From contig NHNY01000015.1 of NCBI GenBank assembly GCA_002786065.1, positions 186,001 to 250,000 of the forward strand: a stretch of 64,000 nt of DNA, read 5' to 3'. The notes beneath the pieces were generated by a model, which saw only the letters and a list, made by a program, of their open reading frames with translations, did no database searches and had not been told where the DNA came from. Both the position numbers and the translations under genes were made by a program. The stretch comes from Microcyclospora pomicola. Lineage: Eukaryota > Ascomycota > Dothideomycetes > Capnodiales. This document shows positions 1 through 8,742 of this stretch, in pieces (the stretch's first letter is position 1; every line of letters begins with the position of its first letter).

Positions 1-611
1 GTTTCGGAGATTGCAGTGAGCCTGGTTCATAAGTAAAGGCTTCATGTATTGATCATATATCGTACACTGTCGTTCATGTGTTGCTGTATCATTCGCATGC
101 TTAGCTGCCCACTCCTCACAGTGTTGAGAGGCCACTGTCAACCTTGTTCGCTGTCAAGTGTAGTGGGCAGCTCGGGCTTCCTGGAATTGATAGCACGTTC
201 GGGATCTCCCGCAGTCCAAGTTCTCTTGCTTGCAGGACGGAGACATCGATCGTCTTGTGGATTTGCTCATCATTCAATAAGTCAACAGCATCAACTTGGA
301 CATCTGATCTGTGAAGCCTTAGTTTTCTCCTGCCTGGTTGGACTGTCGTGGTGATCACTTCAACATCGTTCTTCCACGAAGTACTGAAAACTGCACGAAA
401 TTTGACAATGTCGTGCAACCGTAAAAGGCGACTGGCGAGACCACTTCGGTCACACAAGCCATGGTCACAACGTCAATTGCCTATCCAATGGAAGATCTCG
501 AAGCCTCCATAAATGAAGAGACAATCGCGTGCCACCAGGGCGATCACGGGGCTGGTTATTGTAAGAAACCAGTAACAATTTTACTATCACGTTCTTCGTC
601 TTTCATTTACC
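1..611. other. Left-edge intergenic / upstream region of the FHA-kinase gene
   Basis: No gene is supported here. Short open frames exist on both strands but none resembles a known family or has a good start and splice context. An ATG at 461 opens a 62-codon frame that ends at 649, overlapping the start of the downstream kinase gene. A GT-AAG donor-like site at 561 cannot be joined to the kinase frame in phase by any acceptor I can see, so I treat the 461 frame as a possible upstream ORF or as noise. Confidence 0.4.
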
Positions 612-2250
612 ATGACCGACCATCAGAGTCCACAGAACAACGATGCTGATTCTTCTAGCATGCGTGTAGGCTCGATATCAGTCCTATGGGTAAGTCAGAA
701 GCATCAAAGCCGGACAGCACGTTACGCTGCGCCTGTGAAGGAAGGATGGTGTCTAGCAAAGAACTTCACGGCTGGTACAATACGTTCACATGATAGTGGG
801 ATGATTTCGGGACAAACCCGAAATCATCCCACATTCTGCTTGGTCTGCCTGGCAAAAACGGCATCAGTGCACTGCAGTACACCATCTCGGCGGACAAAGA
901 GCTTCGTGTCTGGCTGCGGGACTATCACTCTACATATGGCACGTCCGTAGCGTGCAATGGCCAGGCTCGCCAAGTACGAACCAAAGAGCATTGGATATTG
1001 GCGGGCCCTGCCGGCGGAGGAGATTTGCTGAAAGAAGTTGTTATCGACGCTGGGGGGCTCGCGGTCAAGATAGAGTTCCCTAACCACGCAACAGCGCCTT
1101 GGTCATATGTAGAAAACCTGCGGCAGTTCGTCAGCTTGTGCGAAGCTCCCGTAAACCTGGTGAGCGGCAAAGCTCCTGCAGCAGGAAGAACTGAGCTACT
1201 TATCGAAAGCACTACAACGACACTACCTCCCAGTCGAGCTCCAACGCCTGAGACCAGACTCGTTTACTATGACGACGGGCTGATATGGAAAGGCGGATTT
1301 ACTCAGGTTCGTCGGCTCGTGTTGGCATGTAACGGGCGATACTATGCCGCCAAAGAGTTCCCACGATCGGAGAATATATACTGGATGGATGAAAAGCCGT
1401 GGCTTGAGGGGATCCGAATGGAGTTCGCGTTGATGAAGATGAATTCACATGTAAGCAAACCACAATCGCATCTAGCTCTGACAGCTGACTGACAAATCAG
1501 CCAAACATTTTGGAGGTTTTCGAACTTCGAGAGACTCCCGACCCTTCAATTATAATGGGCTACTATGCAGATGGAGCCATGATGAATGCACCAAGCATCA
1601 GCGAAGCAACATATATGACTTTCTTCGGGCAGCTGCTAGACGGACTGAAACACCTTCACGAAAACGGCATCGTACACAGGGACCTTAAGCCAAGTAATTT
1701 CCTAGTCAGACTGCAACCCATGCCTAAGATCGTCATCGCAGACTTTGGAATCGCCAAGGTTGTGTCTGGGACCGAACTGCTCAAAGGATTTGCAGGAACG
1801 GTCAGATATCTAGCGCCGGAAGTGTTTCCCAAGGTCGGAAGCGGGTACGGCGTCTTAGCTGACATCTGGTCCTTGGGAGTCATCGTCGCCGATCATTCGT
1901 ACGACGATATTCCAAACCCGCCAAGCAGGACTGATTTTGATAAGCATGACGGGGCAACCTGGCGTCATATGATGTCGAAATGGCATACGCTGCTGGTCCA
2001 GCATCTGCGGGAGCAAGAGGATGACTGTGTACTTCGCGTACTTCATGGCATGGTTGTAATCGACGTCGACGATCGCTGGAGTGCGAGCAAGTGCCTCGAC
2101 TATGGGCTTGAACACGGCTTGTTCAGGAAGAGGAATGCTGATGGTCTCGTCGCATGTGTGGATGACCCGATCGATACTGCTCCATCTACCGAAGTGCAAG
2201 ACAATGCTGCACAACATCCGGTGGTTGTTCTTGCGGCCTCGGACCTGTAA
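612..2250 (+). CDS. FHA-like domain / serine-threonine protein kinase
   Basis: Probable Ser/Thr kinase with an N-terminal forkhead-associated-like domain. I read three exons, 612-689, 797-1450 and 1501-2250, giving 493 aa; both introns (107 and 50 bp) are GT-AG and phase 0. The second join restores a typical SHPNIL kinase segment. Residues about 30-125 match the FHA fold pattern, with a final YGTSVACNG strand, but the usual phosphothreonine-binding Arg and His are not evident. The kinase domain has AAK with Lys about 212, HRDLKPSN with Asp about 305, DFG about 325 and APE about 349, so it should be catalytically able. FHA-kinase order recalls Rad53/Chk2/Dun1, but there is no S/T-Q cluster, so a checkpoint role is only a guess. 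The exon 1-2 junction is the weakest part of the model; a perfect hairpin sits on that acceptor. Confidence 0.72.
796..832 (+). repeat. Perfect 16-bp inverted repeat with 5-nt loop
   Basis: The arms GTGGGATGATTTCGGG (796-811) and CCCGAAATCATCCCAC (817-832) are exact reverse complements around the loop ACAAA. The 5' base of the stem is the G of the predicted AG splice acceptor at 795-796, and the rest is coding in the model above. In RNA this would be a very stable stem-loop covering the start of exon 2. Confidence 0.95.
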
Positions 2251-2381
2251 AGTCGATAGTGTCATTACTTGGTTCGTACGTTCTATCAAATCCACACCCA
2301 ACTAAGGACAGTCTCTAGATATATCACAGCTTCTCTTCCATTATTTTACCGTGTGGCTTTCTCTTTCGACTCAGATCCGGG

Positions 2382-3662
2382 TCAAAACACCAGGTCCACA
2401 CCCTCTGCAGACTCTACTTTCTCGGCGTTACTCTCCCAGAATTCCGCCATAGCATCAACGCACTCCCTCGGTTTCGTGACAGCAAGATCGTGACCGGCTT
2501 CAATGCGTTCAACAATGACATGTTCAGAACCAAGAAGGTGCACAGCATCTTGTTCCACTTCATTGGCAACGATCAGACCATCCTGCTCACCAAGCAGAAT
2601 CAGGACTTTCCGCTCATTGAAAGCGGTGAAATCGTCAAGCTGGTTACTGCCAATGATTCGCCAGCGATCATCGAATGCTGGAGCTGTGATTGGTCCGTAT
2701 TTGATACTGGACACGAACGAAGGAAGAAATCCACGATGCGCTTGTATTTCCCAAGCAGTAGCTCTAGTAATGGCAATCGCCGGATGGTCCGGAAACAGTT
2801 TCAACTCGCCACTTGCTGTCGGTTTGGCGTCCGCGCTGGCGGGCACTTCTGATGCGGCGATGCCGCCTTGCGGGGCGGACGATGTTTCACTGGTGCCCTT
2901 TGTGCCAACTCCAGCGACCTTTCCAACGCCTCCTGCTCCCAGCCGGCGGCCGATGAGAAAGTGGACTAGTGATTCGGGAAACAGTCCACTGTACACGAAT
3001 TTGTTCAACATGCTGATGCGCCATGGCCGCATGATGCCCGCTGGAGCGATGAGAATTAGAGACGCCACCATGCGAGGGAAGTAACTTGCGAATCCTGCTG
3101 CGATACCACCTCCCATACTGTAGCCCAGAAGCGTGAATCGCTGCCATGACAATTCCGAAGAGCTCAACACCAGTAAGATTTGGGTGCTAAATAGCGGTAA
3201 ATCTTGCTTGAAATGATCCGGATCCGGTGCATCGCTATACCCGCGGCCGAACAAGTCGAAGAGCATAACGCGACATCCTTGAGACTCGACCAGGTGCTGT
3301 GCCATACCCGCCAGTGCGATGCAAGGCGTGCTTATGCCATGGATCAAAAGAACTTTGCGTCCTGTAGCTGGACCCCATTCGTACACTCGGATGGTACCGT
3401 AGGGAGTTTCAGCATCCCGACCTCCGGGCATAGCATTTGACGGATAGGCGAGGGTAGACTCCAATTCTGTCGATGGTCTCGATGGCCGTGGCGCCGGATA
3501 GATGGTAGGATTGTGGAAATGTTGGCGGTCGAAGATTGTGCGGAAGATCCGGACCGTCGGTAACAAAACAGTCGATACCAAGAGTGGTGCTGTCAACGCA
3601 ATATAAAGGTTTCGTGGATCTTGGAGATCGACCTCACGGACGAGCTCCTGGAAGCGGTCCAT
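2382..3662 (-). CDS. Alpha/beta hydrolase with N-terminal membrane-like segment
   Basis: Single-exon gene for a protein of about 426 aa. The open frame runs upstream to a GTG at 3683, but the first ATG is at 3662 and is preferred. A hydrophobic stretch at about residues 20-40 may anchor the protein. The hydrolase core follows: LLIHG oxyanion strand, LFDLFGRGYSD, nucleophile elbow GYSMGG with Ser about 182, an acid-loop segment LLGEQDG, and IEAGHD with the likely catalytic His. An insert rich in Gly, Ser and Ala lies between the nucleophile elbow and the acid residue and probably belongs to the lid. The family covers esterases, lipases and epoxide hydrolases, and the substrate cannot be told. 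It is convergent with the kinase gene, 131 bp apart. Confidence 0.85.
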   Translation of the reverse strand: MDRFQELVREVDLQDPRNLYIALTAPLLVSTVLLPTVRIFRTIFDRQHFHNPTIYPAPRPSRPSTELESTLAYPSNAMPGGRDAETPYGTIRVYEWGPATGRKVLLIHGISTPCIALAGMAQHLVESQGCRVMLFDLFGRGYSDAPDPDHFKQDLPLFSTQILLVLSSSELSWQRFTLLGYSMGGGIAAGFASYFPRMVASLILIAPAGIMRPWRISMLNKFVYSGLFPESLVHFLIGRRLGAGGVGKVAGVGTKGTSETSSAPQGGIAASEVPASADAKPTASGELKLFPDHPAIAITRATAWEIQAHRGFLPSFVSSIKYGPITAPAFDDRWRIIGSNQLDDFTAFNERKVLILLGEQDGLIVANEVEQDAVHLLGSEHVIVERIEAGHDLAVTKPRECVDAMAEFWESNAEKVESAEGVDLVF

Positions 3663-4053
3663 GTCGGCTTTCCAACGTAGCACTCCTGATCTGCAACGGC
3701 GCTTGAGTCCACAAATTCGTGCTCTATGTATATAGGAAGCCTGCGTAATTCAAGGCATTCTTTGGGGTGAGTAAGGGTATCGTGCGAATGGCGACTAGGG
3801 AGTAGGTGAGGTTGGACCTCATCATGCGCGATCAGCCTCGGTGGTCTCTATCCGGTAAAGCGTTGGAGTCTAAATGTAGCACCACTAGCCCATCTCATGC
3901 ACTTCGCAAGGAACGTGGCCATCTACCTATATAACGCAACGTCGTGCTTGAATTATCCCAGCTGCCAGCAGCTCAATTCTGCATTCAGATATAACATATA
4001 CCTCAGTCGACGTTGAAAAGGCAGATTTTGACCGTCTGAACCGCATAGCTATT
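3663..4053. other. Intergenic region between two minus-strand genes
   Basis: About 390 bp holding the promoter of the hydrolase and the 3' end of the unknown gene. A TATATA-like stretch occurs near 3726. No other structure is recognised. Confidence 0.5.
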
Positions 4054-5535
4054 CTAGATCTCAGACCCTCGCGCCGGTTTCGGGCCATACTCGCTCTCCC
4101 ACTCTCTGAAAAGCGCCGCCAATCCCTGATCGCTGACTTCCATCATCGCGTGACGCTCTGCCTCAGTGTAAAAATCAAAGGCTGATCCCCACTGGTCATC
4201 AATTTTGTTTTCGGCCTCGGAGTGACTGTCGAAGCCTAATCCCCATTGGTCATCAGTCTCGTCTGCGGCCTCGGTGTGATCGTTGAAGATTGGATCCCAC
4301 TGGTCATCAACCTCGTTCTGAGCACCGTAGACTTCGTGTGCGGTTTTTGGGCTATACCCGAGGATGACGGGATGGTCGCCGAAGCCGTCAGCAATGCCAA
4401 CCCCAGTCGGGGCATCCTCTGTAGGAACGGGCACATTATCGGAGCTGTCGACGTCCTTGTCGGAGCTATCGACGTCACCCATGCCGCAATCTTCGAGCCG
4501 TAAGGGAAGTTCTACATAATAGATAGGCAGCTCCATCCACAGTGGTCTCATGATTCCATGGCCCTGCCCTCTGGCGAAACGAGTGTTGCAGATCTTGTAA
4601 TAATGGTATCTGTGCGCCTCTAGTACTCGGCTCAAGTCCTCGGCCTCCATGCCCAGATACGTCGTGCTTAGCGATGGATGTACCGGACCAGAGAATGCCC
4701 GACGGCTGAGCATGTCTGTCTGTCCCGTCTGAATGACATTGTAGGCAAGTCTCAGAAATGAGAGACACATGCGTCGTGCAAGACCATCTTCGTTAGGAGG
4801 AAACGATGGGGGCCATCCATCTTGATCGTCGGTGATCATGCTCTCAGTGATGTTAACGGAAAGCTTCGCAATATATGGAAACTGACAGTAGACTTGTCCG
4901 CTGTCTTTCCCGCATCCGAAGAAGTCCTACACGGAGATACAGGTTAGTGCTGGTGTTCTGGTGTAGAAACATGATTTACTGTAATGCAACAGACAGCACT
5001 ATGCGTCATAGATGCCAGAGCGTCGATTGAGCTGTCCACAATACAAAAAGCATACGGAAGCAGTACTTACCTCGCGCAAATCAATGAAGTGCTTGAAGTG
5101 GTTGGAAACGGCCTCTGATTCCGTGAGCCAATCCCATAATTCAACATTTGTGCGCATAGACAGATATCCCGCAACTTTCGGAGACGACATGTAGAAGCCG
5201 CTATTCGTGATTATTCGAGGACCAACATTGCTCCTCAGACTCCCGCGATACTTGGAACGTCGCTTCAGGTTTTTGATAGCCTCTCTTCTCTGTTTGGTGA
5301 AAGCCGGCTGATTTGCCTGCCAAGCAGCTTCGACAGATTGAGGATCATGCCAGTTGGGTAGGAAAAATCTCTCCCCGAGCGGTTTGATCAATTCCAGTGG
5401 TCCTTTGTCGCCAAGAACGTATATACGCATTCCTTTAAGGGTTGAGCTATCAGGAGAATCTGGTACGTCATCTTGTCCTTGTTTCTCTTTATCTTTCCCC
5501 TTGCTCCGGTGCGGTTGGGCGTCCGAGGGCGCCAT
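4054..5535 (-). CDS. Unknown protein with three 18-residue acidic repeats
   Basis: Two exons, 5535-5071 and 4926-4054, joined by a 144-bp intron (4927-5070) with GTAAGT donor, CACTAAC branch site and GTAG acceptor, giving about 445 aa. The upstream frame begins at a TTG, so the ATG at 5535 is chosen. The N-terminal 45 residues are polar and probably disordered. The middle, with many Trp, Tyr and Arg, looks folded but matches no family I know. The C-terminal part contains a doubled DVDSSD motif followed by three tandem 18-residue units starting DDQW and containing a TEA/SEA motif (4147-4308). No function is proposed. The join is well supported because the second exon reads on in frame for 29 codons before its first ATG. 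Confidence 0.7.
4147..4308 (-). repeat. In-frame tandem repeat, 3 x 54 bp
   Basis: Three consecutive copies of an 18-codon unit, each starting DDQW and carrying an F..(H/Y)(T/S)EA pattern, encode about residues 362-415 of the unknown protein. The copies differ at many positions, so the repeat is old rather than a recent slip. Confidence 0.85.
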
Positions 5536-6227
5536 CGTATGTCCAGAACCGGATGATGCGGACAATTGAGAATGTCGTAGTAAGCACGTCGATCAGACAA
5601 AAGAAGGAACAAGATCGTGTACGAACGGTCGATGTGCGATGCCTTGGAACCTGCTCTAGAAGAGAGTCTGTTGGGTCGGAGCAGGTCAAAATGCAACACC
5701 CGAATTGGAGGCTTATATATTGCCATGACACTTCCACGGCTGTACACCTTTGACTAGTTATTACCTCTCTCTCACGCAGAATCGTGATATGATAAGTCAT
5801 GGCTGCTGTATATTTCATGCTGGCAGCACATGCTGTGCTGTGAGCACCGTCCGAGTGTCTCACGGGTAACATGTCGCTCACAAATGGTGATGGTGCACAA
5901 TGTTCGTGGAACGAGAATGTCGATTTGTGACTGTGACTAAGAAAATGTCAGTACTATGAGTAACCAAGGTCGCCCACAAACCCATGATGAACTGTAAGAA
6001 CGGAAGCCTTGTTGATGGAAAATCGATGAGTTGTAGAGTTGAGGTGCTGCTATCATACAGATCGCTACAAATTGGGTATCGTAAAGCACAAACGAAAAGG
6101 GGTATAAAACCGAGGGGCCAAGCTCGGAATACGAGGCCAAAAAGTGCGGACCAGATCGATGCTGAAGAGATCCAGATGTCAACGTGAACCACCGGTAACT
6201 CCGTGGTTCCAGACTGTACAGCGTGTC
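5536..6227. other. Intergenic region, promoter of the unknown gene
   Basis: No gene is supported. A minus-strand TATATAAG motif near 5712-5719 lies about 180 bp upstream of the chosen ATG of the unknown gene and could be its TATA element. Open frames at 5878-6192 (minus) and 5984-6187 (plus) overlap each other and show no family resemblance. Confidence 0.45.
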
Positions 6228-8270
6228 TTATCGTGAGCCACTTTCACGTTTGTCGACCTCTATCCCAGAGTCACGATCTCCACCTTCACTGCTCCCGAAG
6301 CTGGGCCGGCCCACTCCTTGCCATACCTGAAGGAGACCGTGTGCGCTCTCCACATCGTCGGGGACACTGCCAGCGCCCAATACCGTCTCATCCTGAGTTT
6401 CATCGACTTCAATTTCTTCATCTTCGTGTCCCATGTTCAGGACTCTGCCACCCAGTTTGACATCTGACACACGAACATGATAGTTCAGTGCCTTCTTGCC
6501 TTCGTTTATCATTTCCTCCGTCGCGTACATACATCTTTTGATGGTCTGGTTCATCATCTGACTTTGCACAAGCAGATCTTTGTGCTTCGCAAGATCGACT
6601 CGCAAACGTTTTTCATCCTTAGCCAGACGTTCATCACCTCGTGATGATAGAGTGGGAGGTGACGTCTGGTCACCCGATGTAACACTCTCGTCCTCGTCAT
6701 CTTCATCACTGGAACCATCATACAGATTCTCCGTCAACCGGGATAAGTCTCCAGCATCATCAAGTTCATCTTCATCATCCAATTCTCCAAGAGTGGAAAG
6801 ACCTTCTGAGAACCGAGCTGAACGCTCCGTAGGTGCGTATGAGAAACGTCCCGCACGAGAGAGCCGGCGATAACGCTTTAATTCAGCCTTCTGACGACGG
6901 ACTTCACGTTCCAGCGAAGCATTGATAGCCAACAACGAGCTGTTAGATATCTCTAAATCAAGCACTTTGCGCTCACGCCGAGCATCGGCTGCAAAGTCAG
7001 CAAGGTTCTTCGTGGGGCTCAGAGCATCCTCGGCAAAAGGTGGCGATATCGTCACAGCTTCTAGAGAAGTATTGATGGTCGGGAGCTCTTTGGATGCACT
7101 GGAAAGACGATGCACAATGACTGGCCTAACCTCTTGGATCAATGGCGACGGGGTCTGGTAAGATTCGGCGTGCGTCGCTGAACGTCGTCTCGAACTGTGA
7201 GAGTTACCAGAGTCGATAGAGGACAGACTAGGAGACTTTTTGTGTTGCGATTGCAACGATTGCTCGAAGCTTTCGCGTCTGTCTTCTGAGATTGTAGGCA
7301 CCTCGTTGGCAGACAAGACGGGACGGGACAATGGTCTGGTCCCAAATATTTGAGATGCGCCTTTCCGATAGGAGAGATGTATATTTTCTTTACTCGGTGA
7401 AGGTGATCTTGCGGTAGCCTGCGCGGGAAAGAATTGTGATGCACTGGACACCGAACTCAGAGCTGGAGAGAGCAAGGGTGGGCTTCTCGGTATACTTGTT
7501 GAGCTCTCTGTCCGCATCCAAGGCACAGTTGGACGATGCTCGATCGCTGGTCTGAGACCCGAAGACGTTGTACTGCGAATCGTTTCAGGCTTGTCCTCCT
7601 GATGACCATCCGCGTAGAAAAATGAGGGCGTCTTCTTAACCTCTGGTCGCTTGAGTGGAGCTGGCTCCTGCTTCTTCGCATCGCTGGCATGGAAGAATCG
7701 ACTCTCGATGGTCTCATCGATGGCAGAGCTGCCAACACCATATGGACTGGTAGAAGTTGTCAAGGGCGACTTTGCTCTCTGGGAGCTGCCGCTGTTACTG
7801 ACCGTGCTTTTGGGCCTGCCAATTCTAGGTCCTCCTTGTACGCTCTCTGTCATTAACCCATTTACTCCCTGGCTTCCATATCCATTGCTCGATGGCTCGC
7901 CCGACACTGCCAATGTACCCACAACACTCTTTGACCTACCGAAGCTAGGGTTGTTTTCCGTCGATGCGGGTGGCGTTTGAGAAGTGTCGCTCACTCCAAC
8001 TCGTGAACGCCGTGCTAATGATCGGGGTGTGATGTTACCGGATCCTGGCGTAACAATGCTCGCCGAGCTGTCCTCTGTCTGCTTTACTCGAGGTGTCGAT
8101 CGAGGAGGCTCAGGAGTTCCGAAGCCAGCAACCTTTGGGCCTGCTGTTCGAAGCAGCGGAGAGGATGTACCGGGTACGCGTGGTGTGAGAGGCGTTCGAG
8201 CTGTACGAGTTGAGGCGAGGGTGGGTTTAAGTGGGCGACCAGCGGCATTATTGCTTCGATCGGAAGACAT
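6228..8270 (-). CDS. Long disordered protein with C-terminal coiled coil
   Basis: Single exon, 680 aa, starting at an ATG. Residues 1 to about 430 are rich in Ser, Pro, Thr and Arg, with many SP/TP sites near the N terminus (for example TPLTPR), so this part is probably unstructured and phosphorylated. From about residue 430 a charged helix begins (RRERKVLDLEISN onward), probably a coiled coil, followed by an acidic stretch (DEDELDDAG) and a second helical block near LAKDEKRLRVDLAKHK. The C terminus is acidic. I have the impression that similar uncharacterised proteins are widespread in filamentous fungi, but I cannot name a function. A cytoskeletal or scaffold role would be a guess from shape alone. 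The start is shared head to head with the polymerase gene. Confidence 0.82.
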   Translation of the reverse strand: MSSDRSNNAAGRPLKPTLASTRTARTPLTPRVPGTSSPLLRTAGPKVAGFGTPEPPRSTPRVKQTEDSSASIVTPGSGNITPRSLARRSRVGVSDTSQTPPASTENNPSFGRSKSVVGTLAVSGEPSSNGYGSQGVNGLMTESVQGGPRIGRPKSTVSNSGSSQRAKSPLTTSTSPYGVGSSAIDETIESRFFHASDAKKQEPAPLKRPEVKKTPSFFYADGHQEDKPETIRSTTSSGLRPAIEHRPTVPWMRTESSTSIPRSPPLLSPALSSVSSASQFFPAQATARSPSPSKENIHLSYRKGASQIFGTRPLSRPVLSANEVPTISEDRRESFEQSLQSQHKKSPSLSSIDSGNSHSSRRRSATHAESYQTPSPLIQEVRPVIVHRLSSASKELPTINTSLEAVTISPPFAEDALSPTKNLADFAADARRERKVLDLEISNSSLLAINASLEREVRRQKAELKRYRRLSRAGRFSYAPTERSARFSEGLSTLGELDDEDELDDAGDLSRLTENLYDGSSDEDDEDESVTSGDQTSPPTLSSRGDERLAKDEKRLRVDLAKHKDLLVQSQMMNQTIKRCMYATEEMINEGKKALNYHVRVSDVKLGGRVLNMGHEDEEIEVDETQDETVLGAGSVPDDVESAHGLLQVWQGVGRPSFGSSEGGDRDSGIEVDKRESGSR

Positions 8271-8742
8271 TGTGCAGTACTACCGCCCTGCCATTGACCC
8301 ACCCTGAGCTCGCTGCAATCCAAAGCTGCGATGCGTGTCTCAAACGTGGATTTCAACGCTGTCGACAGATCGTAACGGATTGGAGGTCGAGTCCGCGCAT
8401 ATATATACGCTTGGGGTGTTTATCGGTATGCGAGACTGTATGTATGGTTCCGAGACACTGAGTCGAGGCTATCGAGTATAGTGTGATACCGGGGACGAAC
8501 GGCGTTGAGTAGAGACAGCGTGATATTATTAGACGTGCCGTGTTGCGTAGTATTTACAACACTGGCTGTTGAATAATAACACTGTCGTCACGGTATACCA
8601 GGGTGTCTCTTAGTCCCACTCCTATGTACGCCATTCAAGGACTCGACACCCCCGCACGTGATACCGCGATTAGAGATTGGCGTTCCCGTCCCTAGCGCTA
8701 TCGATTACGCGCACCACTTGGACATCATGTTGTGCTCTGGTA
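8271..8742. promoter_or_regulatory. Divergent promoter between coiled-coil protein and polymerase kappa
   Basis: A 472-bp head-to-head region. CATATATATACG at 8399-8410 is the clearest TATA-like element, about 130 bp upstream of the minus-strand ATG. No element specific to the polymerase side is recognised. Confidence 0.5.

Noticed and set aside
116-457. Minus-strand open frame of 113 codons at the left edge
   Set aside because: No family resemblance, and a plus frame covers the same bases; nothing supports either.
461-649. Plus frame starting at ATG 461 as an alternative first exon of the FHA-kinase gene
   Set aside because: The GTAAGA donor at 561 leaves a phase that no acceptor before the kinase frame can match.
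2503-3084. Plus frame of 193 codons opposite the alpha/beta hydrolase
   Set aside because: Antisense shadow; the minus strand carries a clear catalytic triad pattern.
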